Positions 1-7,856 of a stretch of DNA of 14,453 nt are shown in pieces (within the stretch, counting starts at the first letter, position 1; every line of letters starts with the position of its first letter). The notes beneath the pieces were generated by a model. That model worked only from the letters and a program-made list of their open reading frames with translations, did not search any database and was not told the DNA's origin. Origin of the DNA: DASXYU01 sp036502295. Its GTDB lineage: Bacteria > Actinomycetota > Actinomycetes > Mycobacteriales > Jatrophihabitantaceae. The stretch covers positions 1 through 14,453 of the forward strand of contig DASXYU010000119.1 of NCBI GenBank assembly GCA_036502295.1, written 5' to 3'. A program made the position numbers and the translations under genes.

Positions 1-350
1 CCCACGATGTGGTCAGTGCTCACGATCGGGCCGGTGTGCACGCGCAGACCCAGACGGCGCAACTCGGCAACGAGCGGAGCCGCGCCACGGAGGAGGGCAC
101 GTCCTCGTTCATCTCGCACTTCGGTGGCGACAACGATGTCACCGGCACGCAGCGACGGGTCGAGTCCACCCGCCACGCCCGCTACAGCAACGACACCGGG
201 TGTCAGTTCCATGAGCCGCGGAAGCCATTGCCGCACCTTGGCCGGACCCATGCCGCAGCGCTCGACAACGGTATCCGGGGGAAGCGTGCTGGCGATCGCC
301 GCGTGCTCGCTGCGTAGCGCCGTGACGACGACGAAGGGGCCCTGTTTCAT
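1..350 (-). CDS. hpnG: Hopanoid-associated phosphorylase/nucleosidase HpnG, 3' part cut by window edge
   Basis: Partial gene: the first 116 codons are present and the rest lies beyond base 1. The protein opens MKQGPFVVVTALRSEHAA, followed by VERCGMGPAKV and a glycine-rich GVVAVAGVAGGLDPSLRAGDIVVATEV stretch (read here in two parts: GVVAVAGVAGG, then LDPSLRAGDIVVATEV). This is the pattern of the purine-nucleoside phosphorylase/MTA nucleosidase superfamily, in which the GDIVV segment is typical. In hopanoid clusters HpnG removes adenine from adenosylhopane, the step after HpnH adds the C5 unit to the hopene skeleton. The ATG overlaps the TGA of shc (ATGA), so translation is probably coupled to shc; an AGAGGA sequence 9 nt upstream could serve as ribosome site. 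The function is inferred from fold plus operon position. A general MTA/SAH nucleosidase is the alternative, but it would be unusual in this context. Confidence 0.82.
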   Translation of the reverse strand, partial: MKQGPFVVVTALRSEHAAIASTLPPDTVVERCGMGPAKVRQWLPRLMELTPGVVAVAGVAGGLDPSLRAGDIVVATEVRDERGRALLRGAAPLVAELRRLGLRVHTGPIVSTDHIV

Positions 351-2272
351 CGCTCCGCGTCCTCTGTGGCTTCGACACGCATGCTTCGCGCGCTACTCAG
401 CCACCGCCCGAGGGCGCTGATCGGAAAGACGAAGCGATACATCTCGTAGTTGATGTAGAAGTCCCCGGGGAAGCCGGTGCCGGTGTAGTACTCCTCGTCC
501 CAGCTGCCGTCCTCGTTCAGCGTGTTGATGAGGTACCGCACGCCACGTCCCACGGCAGTGGTCGAAGGATCGACGGCAAGCAGAGCGAGCAACGCCCAGG
601 CGGTCTGCGACGGCGTTGAGACGCCCCGGCCGCGCCACGCGTCGTCGGTGTAGGAACGAAGGTCCTCGCCCCAACCACCGTCCTCGTTCTGATGTGCCTC
701 AAGCCACGCGACCGCGGCGGCGATCGCCGGGTCGGAAGAGTCGATGCCCGCAGCGATGAGAGCCGGAACTACGGCACCCGTGCCGTAGACGTAGTTCGCG
801 CCCCAGCGTCCGAACCAGGAGCCGTCCTTCTCCTGCGACTTCCGCAACCACGCAATTCCACGCTGACATTCGGTGCTGGCGGAGAGGCCCTGGTGTCCGA
901 GCATCTCCACCACGTGGGCGGTGACATCGGCGCTCGGCGGATCGATGACGGCACCGAAGTCACTGAACGGCAGCTTCTCGGCCAAGGTGTGGATGTTGTC
1001 CGCATCGAAGGCAGCCCAGCCGCCGTCCTTCGACTGCATACCGACGCTCCAGCGCACGCCGCGCTCGACCGCGACTGTGACACCCGGAACGACGTCCTCT
1101 GGTATCCGATCGAGGCTGAGGACCACCTCGGCAGTGTCGTCGACGTCGGGGTAGCCGTCGTTGGCGAACTCGAAGGCCCACATGCCACCGGCAGGCAGGT
1201 CCGGGCGCTTCTTCGACCAGTCTCCGGAGACGGTGATCTCTTCGTCGAGCATCCAGCGCACCGCTTTGAGGACGGCGGGGTCGTCAGCACCGAGACCGGC
1301 GTCGAGCAACGCGGTGATCGCGAGGCAGGTGTCCCACACCGGCGACTGGCAGGCCTCAAGCCGGCGGATCGGCCCCTCGGCGGAGTCCTCGCGGATGAGG
1401 AACCCGTCCAGGCCGTCGATCGCCCGCTCGACTGCCGGATGGTCGAGCGGATAGCCAAGCAGGTGCAAGGCCAGGATCGAATAGACCCACGGTGGCTGAA
1501 TTCCGCCCCATCCACCGTCGGCCTCCTGGCGGGCGAGGATCCACTCGGCCGCTTGGCGGAACGCCAACTCGCGACCTGGCTTGATCGGCGATTTCGCGTA
1601 GACCTTCAGCACCTTGTCGAGGACGCCGAACGCGCCCCCGATAAGACCTTTGGTCTTGAGCTTGGCCGTCCTCGTCGTGTGGATCTCGTCGAGGGTGAAC
1701 GGCAGCCGCCGGATCGGGCGCAAGGTGGCGACGACGGTGATCGGCACGACCGTCTGCCGCGCCCAGCAGCCCCAGTCGTAGACGTTCAGCGGTGCCCAGC
1801 TCGGCAGCAGGATGAGTTCGGGCGGCATCTCGGGCAACGCGTTCCACGACCACTCACCGAAGAGGGCGAGCCAGATGCGGGTGAAGACGCGGGTGGCAGC
1901 GATGCCACCTCGCGCGAGGATGAAGTCCCGTGCTGCGGCCATGTGTGGCGCGTCGATGTCGTCGCCCGCGAGCTTGAGCGCGACGTAGGACTCGACTGTG
2001 GTGGAGAGGTCCGCGGGGCCGTTGAAGAAGGTCGCCCACGTGCCGTCAGCGCGCTGCTGGCTACGAATCCAGCGGGCTGCGGCGGCGAGCTCCGCCGGGT
2101 CGAGGATGTTGAGGAACTGCCGGAGCAGCAGATCCTCCGCGTCCATCGTGACGTTGGTGCGCAGCTCGCCCTTCCACCAGCCCGTCGCGTCCTGGCGGCT
2201 GATGAGGTATTCGACAGCCGACTTCACAGCGCTTTCGGCATCGAGCACGTCGGGGCGCTGGGTTTGGGTCAT
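347..2272 (-). CDS. shc: Squalene-hopene cyclase
   Basis: 641-residue class-II triterpene cyclase that protonates squalene and folds it into the pentacyclic hopene/diplopterol skeleton at the membrane face. The catalytic DXDD motif is intact as DVDDTA at residues 376–381. QW repeats recur along the chain: QRADGTW near 73, QEADGGW near 249, QSKDGGW near 413, QEKDGSW near 480 and QNEDGGW near 528. The C-terminus carries the characteristic TGTGFPGDFYINYEMYR segment near 597–613. Length matches the family (about 630–680). The reading frame stays open 43 codons further upstream, but the ATG at 2272 is chosen because it overlaps the TGA of the preceding synthase gene by one base (TGATG) and begins MTQTQRPDV just before the conserved N-terminal helix. 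It is the fifth gene of the hopanoid operon and shares an ATGA with hpnG downstream. Confidence 0.96.
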   Translation of the reverse strand: MTQTQRPDVLDAESAVKSAVEYLISRQDATGWWKGELRTNVTMDAEDLLLRQFLNILDPAELAAAARWIRSQQRADGTWATFFNGPADLSTTVESYVALKLAGDDIDAPHMAAARDFILARGGIAATRVFTRIWLALFGEWSWNALPEMPPELILLPSWAPLNVYDWGCWARQTVVPITVVATLRPIRRLPFTLDEIHTTRTAKLKTKGLIGGAFGVLDKVLKVYAKSPIKPGRELAFRQAAEWILARQEADGGWGGIQPPWVYSILALHLLGYPLDHPAVERAIDGLDGFLIREDSAEGPIRRLEACQSPVWDTCLAITALLDAGLGADDPAVLKAVRWMLDEEITVSGDWSKKRPDLPAGGMWAFEFANDGYPDVDDTAEVVLSLDRIPEDVVPGVTVAVERGVRWSVGMQSKDGGWAAFDADNIHTLAEKLPFSDFGAVIDPPSADVTAHVVEMLGHQGLSASTECQRGIAWLRKSQEKDGSWFGRWGANYVYGTGAVVPALIAAGIDSSDPAIAAAVAWLEAHQNEDGGWGEDLRSYTDDAWRGRGVSTPSQTAWALLALLAVDPSTTAVGRGVRYLINTLNEDGSWDEEYYTGTGFPGDFYINYEMYRFVFPISALGRWLSSARSMRVEATEDAER

Positions 2273-3294
2273 CAGCGGTCCCGGTTGACGACGTACGTCG
2301 CAACAGCTGCCAGATCGGCTGCGGAGGATTCCTGCAGGCCGAGCGAGCCCAGCTGGTCGACCGCCTTCTGTAGTCGCGCATCCGCCTCTGTGTTCGCCCA
2401 CTCGATGGCGCCGGAGTCGACGACGAGCTTGGTCGCGAGTGTGACGTCCTCCTCGACGCTCGGCGCGCCCTTCGCCAGCAGTTCGGCGAGCTGTTCGCCT
2501 GCCGTACCGCCATTGCTGAGCGCAGCAACGACCACCGAGCTGCGCTTGCCCGCGCGGACGTCGGAGGAGGACGACTTACCGGTCTTGGCCGGATCACCGA
2601 TGACGCCGAGGACGTCGTCGACGAGTTGGAAGGCGATGCCGAGCTCCCAGCCGAAGGTCTCAAGCGCCTTCACCACCGCGCCGTCCCCACCGGCGGCGAG
2701 TGCGCCGATCGAGGACGAGCAGGCGAGCAGGGCTGCCGTCTTTCCACCCTCCATGTCGATGACCTCGTCGAGCGTGACGGTCTCGCGTCCTTCGAGTGAG
2801 AGGTCGCGTGACTGACCACTGATCAGGACCTGGGTGGCAGCGAGAAGACACGGCAGGCTGCGCAGCCCGCTCTCACCGGTCTCCATAAGTACTTCGACAG
2901 CACGAGTGAGCATTGCATTCCCGGCGAGGATCGCTTGCCCCTCGCCGAAGACCACCCAGCCGGTAGGACGGTGTCGCCGTTCGACGTCACGATCCATCAC
3001 GTCGTCGTGCAGCAGTGAGAAGTTGTGCACGAGTTCGACGGCCACCGCAGGGGCAATGCCCCCGTCGGGTACGCCGGTGACCGCTTCGGCGGAGAGCACC
3101 GCCAGAGCGGGACGGATCGCCTTGCCGCCGGCGTCGCTGGCTCGGCCGTCCTTGTCGTTCCAGCCGAGTTGGTAGCCGGCGATCAGGCGCATCGTCTCAT
3201 CGGAGAGCGCGGCCACCGCCGCCCGCATCGCCGGATCGACAAGTCCCTTGATGCGGGACAACGCCTCGGGTGCTTGGATCGCACTACGCGTCAT
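2272..3294 (-). CDS. Polyprenyl diphosphate synthase (short-chain, hopanoid-operon type)
   Basis: 340-residue trans-isoprenyl diphosphate synthase. It should build the C15 farnesyl diphosphate (or a C20 product) from IPP and an allylic primer, feeding HpnD. The GGKAIRP basic motif lies at 56–62, the first aspartate-rich motif LLHDDVMD ends at D101, QSRDLSLEG follows near 161, and the second aspartate-rich region is QLVDDVLGVIGDP at 223–235. The last position of the second DDxxD is glycine (DDVLG), a substitution I recall in actinobacterial members. A phenylalanine five residues before the first motif argues for a short product. The ATG at 3294 is chosen because it overlaps the hpnE stop as ATGA; an upstream in-frame start would add 13 residues lying inside hpnE. 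Chain length cannot be settled from sequence alone, so no symbol is given. Confidence 0.9.
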   Translation of the reverse strand: MTRSAIQAPEALSRIKGLVDPAMRAAVAALSDETMRLIAGYQLGWNDKDGRASDAGGKAIRPALAVLSAEAVTGVPDGGIAPAVAVELVHNFSLLHDDVMDRDVERRHRPTGWVVFGEGQAILAGNAMLTRAVEVLMETGESGLRSLPCLLAATQVLISGQSRDLSLEGRETVTLDEVIDMEGGKTAALLACSSSIGALAAGGDGAVVKALETFGWELGIAFQLVDDVLGVIGDPAKTGKSSSSDVRAGKRSSVVVAALSNGGTAGEQLAELLAKGAPSVEEDVTLATKLVVDSGAIEWANTEADARLQKAVDQLGSLGLQESSAADLAAVATYVVNRDR

Positions 3295-4655
3295 GCGGCG
3301 CCCAGCCTGTCGGCGAAGGACGTCGTCCTGCACCCAGATAGCCGCAGTGCCGCCTCCGCCGCCGCGATCCCGCTACGCACCGCACTCTCCATCGTGTCCG
3401 GCCATCCCGTGTCGGTCCATGCGCCGGCGAGCCAGATCCCGGCCGGGCCGGCGGAGGTCGACGGGCGCAAAGCCCACGACCCCGCGGCCTGGCGGAATGT
3501 GGCGCGACGCTCGCGCGTCACGAACGAGTCGAGCACCGTTGCCCGCGATGCCGCTGGCAGCAGGGCGGCCAGCGCATCGATGAACTGTTCCTGAAGCGTA
3601 CGACTCGGAACGTCGATGATGGCGTCAGCCGACGACACTGTTACGGCGAGGTACTGGCCGCCCGGGTGCAGGCCGTGCAGCCCGGAGCTGTCGGTTCGGT
3701 CGAAGATCCACTGCACGGGCGAGCTCACCGCGGCCGCGAACTCGAGGTCCATGACCTTGCGGTCATAGATGACGTGGATGTTGACGATCGGCGAGTTGCC
3801 CAGGTCGGCGGCGTTCTTCGCCCCGGTCTGCTCCAGCTGCGGCACGACTTCGAACGCCTGCTGATGTGGCAGTGCGAGGACGACGTCGTCTGCGTGCCAT
3901 CTACGGTCACCCGCCGTGACGACCCCGTCCGCAACCGAATCGACACCGAGGTCGGTGAGCACCTCAACACCAGATGCCTCCAGCGCCTTGCCGGCGAGGA
4001 CGGAGTGCAGCTCGCCGAGTGGGGCCGCGGCGTAACCGAGGTCGGAGGCGGGGGCGTGGTCGAGCAGGCCGGTTCGGAAGACCTTCGCGGCGAGCGCCAA
4101 ACTGGCGTCATCCGGCGGGAGGTTGAGCGTGGCGGTGGCGACGATGGCCCACATCGCCTCGATCGTGTTGTCGTTCTGTCCGTGTGCCCGGAGGAACTCA
4201 CCGAAGGTGCGTGAGTCGAGGCTCCGGTCGGCAGGGTCGAGGAACCGCAGAGCCATCGCTCCTCTGATCACCTTGGCCCGGTCGGTAGGACGAAGCAGCT
4301 TGTAGCGGCTCAGCGCGGCACCGAGATGTGCCGGAGCAGGCAGACCGGGGATGCGGCTGAGCCGGGCGGACTTACCGTCGGCGCGCAGTACCGGGATGTC
4401 GAGATGCGATTGCAGGCGCACACGGTCGAGAGCACCGATCCGCCGAAGAAGGCCCTGGTATGCCTCGCAACACCGCAGGAAGACGTGCTGTCCGTTGTCG
4501 ACCGAGAGCCCTGCACGGTTGAACGAGAACGCTGCGCCGCCGAGACGAGGGCGTTTCTCGATGAGAACGACCCTGCGACCACCGTCAGCCAGACGCAGCG
4601 CGGCCGAAATCCCCGCGAGGCCGCCGCCGATCACCACCGTGCCGGACTCAGCCAC
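3291..4655 (-). CDS. hpnE: Squalene-associated FAD-dependent desaturase/reductase HpnE
   Basis: 454-residue flavoprotein of the phytoene-desaturase/amine-oxidase fold. It is the third enzyme of the bacterial HpnCDE squalene route, reducing hydroxysqualene to squalene. The N-terminus has the dinucleotide-binding TVVIGGGLAGISAALRLA motif followed by VVLIEKRPRLGGAAFSF. The C-terminus has GIWLAGAWTDTGWPDTMESA, the FAD-contacting end typical of this family. Start choice: GTG at 4655 has a good GGAAGG ribosome site 6 nt upstream and overlaps the hpnD stop by 8 bases. Another GTG 13 codons upstream would overlap hpnD by 47 bases and has no advantage. The stop overlaps the next ATG as ATGA. An annotation as phytoene dehydrogenase is the usual confusion; the hpnC/hpnD/shc neighbours decide for HpnE. 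Confidence 0.92.
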   Translation of the reverse strand: MAESGTVVIGGGLAGISAALRLADGGRRVVLIEKRPRLGGAAFSFNRAGLSVDNGQHVFLRCCEAYQGLLRRIGALDRVRLQSHLDIPVLRADGKSARLSRIPGLPAPAHLGAALSRYKLLRPTDRAKVIRGAMALRFLDPADRSLDSRTFGEFLRAHGQNDNTIEAMWAIVATATLNLPPDDASLALAAKVFRTGLLDHAPASDLGYAAAPLGELHSVLAGKALEASGVEVLTDLGVDSVADGVVTAGDRRWHADDVVLALPHQQAFEVVPQLEQTGAKNAADLGNSPIVNIHVIYDRKVMDLEFAAAVSSPVQWIFDRTDSSGLHGLHPGGQYLAVTVSSADAIIDVPSRTLQEQFIDALAALLPAASRATVLDSFVTRERRATFRQAAGSWALRPSTSAGPAGIWLAGAWTDTGWPDTMESAVRSGIAAAEAALRLSGCRTTSFADRLGAA

Positions 4656-5556
4656 GGGCGGCCTTCCGTCCTCGCTGATACTCGAAATGAGCACCGACGA
4701 GCGAACGCGCGGCCACCTTGAGCTTCTGCTTGGTCGGCAGCGACGTGCGTTCGCGCATCACGATCGACGGATCGGCGCTGATCTTGTTCAGCAGTTCGCG
4801 GTAGATGCCGGCCATCGCCGAGACGCAGGCGGCACTTCGGCGGTCGAGCAGCGGGATGAGTTGCAGGCCGCGGTCGTACCAGCCCATCGCACGCGCCGCC
4901 TCGAAGCGCACCAATTCTGCGAGCGACCCGCTGTTCGGGTCGAGGCCTCCCGAGGGCATCTCTTGCAGGACGACGCCGAAGAGGGTGAGGTCGTGCTTGG
5001 GCAGGTAGACGCGGCCGTTGCCGAGGTCCTCGCGGATATCGCGCAGGATGTTCGTGATCTGCAGTGCGACGCCGAGTTCGTCGGCGAGCTGCGCGGCCCG
5101 TGACATCTCAGCAGCGCTGAGGCCGGGGTGGAAGACACCGAGCGAGAGCCTGCCGATAGAGCCGGCCACGCAACGGCAGTACGTGACGAGGTCGTCGATC
5201 GTGTCGTAGGTCCGGCCGGTGACGTCCATCTCGCAACCGTCAACAAGCTCACCGAAGGCCGGCAGCGGGATCGGCAGGCGCTGCGCCGCGTCTGCGAGCG
5301 CCACACAGACCGGGTCATCCGGAAAGTTCTCCGGCTGCGTCGACCGTGCACGGGCGTCCGCGAGCAGTTCGATCTTGGTCTCGCCGGGCAGGTCACCGTC
5401 ACCGATGTCGTCGACGCGGCGGGCCATCGCGTAGACCGCCGACAGAGCGGTGCGCTTGGGCGCGGGGAGCAGACGGATTCCCCAGGCGAAGTTCTTCGCC
5501 TCGGTGCGGGTGATCCGCTCGGCCTCCTCGTACGCGGCCTCTACTCCAATCCCCAT
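4648..5556 (-). CDS. hpnD: Presqualene diphosphate synthase HpnD
   Basis: 302-residue squalene/phytoene synthase-family protein that joins two farnesyl diphosphates head-to-head into presqualene diphosphate. Both aspartate-rich motifs are intact: ARRVDDIGD (DDIGD at 49–53) and NILRDIREDLGNGRVYLP (DIRED at 173–177). The latter ends with the family hallmark GRVYLP. The frame is open for 41 more codons upstream, but the ATG at 5556 is chosen because it lies just 4 bases after the hpnC stop, while any earlier start would lie deep in hpnC. The assignment as HpnD rather than HpnC rests on the LRDIRED form of the second motif and on gene order (C then D then E). Without that context it would be called a phytoene/squalene synthase. 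Confidence 0.92.
   Translation of the reverse strand: MGIGVEAAYEEAERITRTEAKNFAWGIRLLPAPKRTALSAVYAMARRVDDIGDGDLPGETKIELLADARARSTQPENFPDDPVCVALADAAQRLPIPLPAFGELVDGCEMDVTGRTYDTIDDLVTYCRCVAGSIGRLSLGVFHPGLSAAEMSRAAQLADELGVALQITNILRDIREDLGNGRVYLPKHDLTLFGVVLQEMPSGGLDPNSGSLAELVRFEAARAMGWYDRGLQLIPLLDRRSAACVSAMAGIYRELLNKISADPSIVMRERTSLPTKQKLKVAARSLVGAHFEYQRGRKAARG
4662..4667 (-). promoter_or_regulatory. Ribosome binding site of hpnE
   Basis: On the minus strand the bases read GGAAGG, 6 nt before the GTG at 4655. This site lies inside the 3' end of hpnD and decides the start of hpnE in favour of that GTG. Confidence 0.6.
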
Positions 5557-5560
5557 TTCG

Positions 5561-6412
5561 CTATCGTCCCAAATAGAGCGGCAGAGCGTGGGCGACAGTC
5601 CGACCCTTGCTCGGCGTAACCGGACGAGAAAGCGTGTCGTATCTGGCGCCACGGATCGCCTGGATCGTGGCGAGTCCACCGGCGACGTACCCCGCGACCG
5701 CTAGCCGTGCCCATCCGCCCAGGGAGCTGACGAGCGGGCGTCCTTCCCCAAGAAGCCGTCCGGCCCGGTCAACCTGAGTGGCCACGACCTGGCGCAGCAC
5801 TGCCGATGCCGCCGGGGCGGTGAGCAGAGTCTCGACGTCGGCATCCGGGATGCCGGCGGCACGCAGTTCGCGGGCGGGAAGGTAGACCCGGCCGGCCCGA
5901 GCGTCCTCGGCGATGTCCTGGCAGTGCTCAAGTACCTGCAGCGCATTGCAGACCTCGTCGGAGCGGCGGATTGCTTCCGGGTCGTTCACCCGCGCGATGG
6001 AGAGGACGACCCGTCCCACGGGGGCAGCGGAGAGGGTGCAGTAGCCGATGAGGTCATCGAAGGTTTCATAGCGGGTCGTACGTTGGTCGATACGGTTCGC
6101 CTCGACGAGGTTCAGGAGCGCCTGCTGTGGCAGCACCTCGGTGTGCGGGGCGAGGGCGAGGACGGGCGGCAGTGTCGCCCGGCCGGACCAGAGCGCGCGG
6201 ACGTCGGCGTCGATGAGGTCGAGCATCGCGAGACGGTCGCCGCTGGCTTCATCGCCAATGTCGTCGACGAATCGCGCGTAGGCATACACCCGCGTGAGCG
6301 CATCTCGTGGCGCCTTGGGGAGCAGGCGCAGCGCAACCGGAAAGTTCTCGGCGCCGATCTGCTCGGCCGAACGTGCGGCTACGCGCTGTAACTCTTCGGC
6401 CGCTGTAGTCAT
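5561..6412 (-). CDS. hpnC: Squalene synthase HpnC (hydroxysqualene-forming)
   Basis: 283-residue squalene/phytoene synthase-family protein. With HpnD and HpnE it makes squalene; HpnC converts presqualene diphosphate to hydroxysqualene. The first aspartate motif is ARFVDDIGDEA (DDIGD at 50–54) and the second is EHCQDIAEDARAGRVYLP (DIAED at 166–170). It is the first gene of the hopanoid operon. The ATG at 6412 has no Shine-Dalgarno site but has a TAGAGT hexamer 7 nt upstream, suggesting a leaderless message. An earlier ATG at 6436 would add 8 residues and place the –10-like hexamer inside the gene, so it is less likely. The gap to hpnD is 4 bases. A role in carotenoid synthesis is the alternative, but the shc and hpnE neighbours argue against it. 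Confidence 0.92.
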   Translation of the reverse strand: MTTAAEELQRVAARSAEQIGAENFPVALRLLPKAPRDALTRVYAYARFVDDIGDEASGDRLAMLDLIDADVRALWSGRATLPPVLALAPHTEVLPQQALLNLVEANRIDQRTTRYETFDDLIGYCTLSAAPVGRVVLSIARVNDPEAIRRSDEVCNALQVLEHCQDIAEDARAGRVYLPARELRAAGIPDADVETLLTAPAASAVLRQVVATQVDRAGRLLGEGRPLVSSLGGWARLAVAGYVAGGLATIQAIRGARYDTLSRPVTPSKGRTVAHALPLYLGR

Positions 6413-6419
6413 CAGGGAG

Positions 6420-6425
6420 ACTCTA
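6420..6425 (-). promoter_or_regulatory. Putative –10 element of the hopanoid operon (leaderless hpnC start)
   Basis: The minus strand reads TAGAGT, fitting the actinobacterial TANNNT –10 consensus, and is followed by 7 nt and then the ATG of hpnC. Transcription would start at or next to the A of the ATG. No convincing –35 is visible and no Shine-Dalgarno site is present. Confidence 0.5.
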
Positions 6426-6458
6426 ATGCCGCGCACACCTGAGCAGTGCGGTGCTCGC

Positions 6459-6464
6459 TACCCT
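6459..6464 (+). promoter_or_regulatory. Putative –10 element of the aminotransferase gene (leaderless start)
   Basis: TACCCT fits TANNNT and lies 6 nt before the ATG at 6471. No Shine-Dalgarno site is present. It faces the hpnC promoter within a 58-bp divergent region that also holds a GAGCA-N6-TGCTC dyad at 6441–6456. Confidence 0.5.
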
Positions 6465-6470
6465 GCGTGT

Positions 6471-7856
6471 ATGAGCGACGCGGGTGAACATTTCATCGAA
6501 GACCTTCTCGCGGCGCGCGGGAGCGAGCGCTACGAGCTGGCGGAGAAGTACACGAACCCCGTCCTCAGCCGCACGCTGCACACCATCGGCTTCGACAAGA
6601 CCTACGTCCGCGCCGACGGGGCACTGCTCTTCGACGACGAGGGCAATGACTACCTCGACATGCTCGCCGGGTTCGGCGTCTATCAGCTCGGGCGGCACGA
6701 TCCGACGGTTCGCCAGGCGATCCATGACGTCATCGACCTAGGGCTGGCTGATCTCACCCAGTTCGACGCGCCGCCGCTCGCGGGCATCCTCGCCGAGCAG
6801 CTGCTGGCCAAGGCTCCGCATCTGGAGCGTGTCTACTTCGGCAACTCCGGTACGGAGGCGGTCGAGGCCGCGCTGAAGTTCGCGCGCTACGCCACTGGGC
6901 GCGGCCGGATCATCTACTGCGACCACGCCTTCCACGGCCTGACGACCGGCTCGCTCTCGGTGAACGGCTCGGCCGACTTCCGCGAAGGCTTCGGTCCGTT
7001 GCTGCCGGACACAGTCATCCCCTTCGGTGATCTCGCCGCGCTGGAGCGCGAGCTGAAGAAGGGTGACGTCGCCGGGTTCCTCGTCGAGCCCATTCAGGGC
7101 AAGGGCGTCTCGATGCCACGCCCCGGCTTCCTGCGCGAGGCGCATGAACTGCTGAAGAAGTACGAGGCGCTGCTGATCTGCGATGAGGTGCAGACCGGAT
7201 TCGGCAGGACTGGTGACTTCTTCGCCTACCAGGCCGACGGGGTCGAGCCGGATCTCGTCGCCACCGCCAAGGGCCTCTCCGGCGGCTACGTTCCGGTAGG
7301 CGCCACGATGGGCAAGGACTGGATCTTCCAGAAGGTCTACAACTCGATGGAGCGCGTGCTGGTGCACGACTCCACCTTCGGCTCCAACGCGCAGGCGATG
7401 GCCGCCGGGCTGGCGACGCTGCGCGTGATGGAGCGCGACGGCGTGGTTGAGAACGCCCGCAAGGTCGGTGAGCAGTTGCTCACCCGGTTGCAGGAGTTCG
7501 TCGGTAAATACGAGATGGTCGGCGAAGTTCGCGGCCGCGGTCTGATGATCGGCATCGAGTTCACCAGGCCGTCCTCGCTGAAGCTCCGGCCCGCGTGGAC
7601 GATGCTCTCGATGGCGCGCAAGGGCCTCTTCACCCAGACGGTGGTGCACCAGTTGTTCCACGCGCACCGGATCCTCACGCAGGTCTCCGGTGATCACGTC
7701 GAGGTGATCAAGCTGATTCCGCCACTGATCATCGGTGAGGCAGAGGTGGACCGTTTCGTCACTGCCTTCGAGGACGTGATGGAGCAGGCACATCGGGGCT
7801 CCGGTCTGATGTGGGACTTCGGCAAGTCCCTCATCAGGCAGGCCCGCTCTGCATGA
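6471..7856 (+). CDS. hpnO: Class-III PLP aminotransferase, probable HpnO
   Basis: 461-residue fold-type I aminotransferase of the ornithine/acetylornithine class. Visible motifs are NSGTEAVEAALKFAR near 125–139, the cofactor-pocket DEVQTGFGRTGDF at 238–250, and the Schiff-base lysine K267 in ATAKGLSGGYVPVG. In hopanoid producers HpnO converts the C35 aldehyde of ribosylhopane to aminobacteriohopanetriol. The role here is inferred from its position, divergent from hpnC, and from hpnG in the opposite operon. The frame is open 59 codons upstream, but the ATG at 6471 (MSDAGEHFIEDLL) is chosen: the upstream extension would lie within hpnC, and TACCCT sits 6 nt before this ATG. The TGA overlaps the ATG of a decayed gene (ATGA), so it was once the first of two genes. 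A general diamine or amino-acid transaminase role cannot be excluded. Confidence 0.85.
   Translation: MSDAGEHFIEDLLAARGSERYELAEKYTNPVLSRTLHTIGFDKTYVRADGALLFDDEGNDYLDMLAGFGVYQLGRHDPTVRQAIHDVIDLGLADLTQFDAPPLAGILAEQLLAKAPHLERVYFGNSGTEAVEAALKFARYATGRGRIIYCDHAFHGLTTGSLSVNGSADFREGFGPLLPDTVIPFGDLAALERELKKGDVAGFLVEPIQGKGVSMPRPGFLREAHELLKKYEALLICDEVQTGFGRTGDFFAYQADGVEPDLVATAKGLSGGYVPVGATMGKDWIFQKVYNSMERVLVHDSTFGSNAQAMAAGLATLRVMERDGVVENARKVGEQLLTRLQEFVGKYEMVGEVRGRGLMIGIEFTRPSSLKLRPAWTMLSMARKGLFTQTVVHQLFHAHRILTQVSGDHVEVIKLIPPLIIGEAEVDRFVTAFEDVMEQAHRGSGLMWDFGKSLIRQARSA

Noticed and set aside
692..2815. 707-codon open frame on the plus strand antisense to shc and the prenyl synthase
   Set aside because: The minus-strand products are unmistakable enzymes with intact motifs; the antisense frame is low-complexity, Arg/Asp/Val-rich, has no recognisable domain and spans a gene junction, as expected from GC-rich codon bias.
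4656..4694. Upstream GTG at 4694 as the hpnE start
   Set aside because: It would overlap hpnD by 47 bases and lies before a non-conserved N-terminal stretch; the GTG at 4655 has a good ribosome site and sits directly before the FAD motif.
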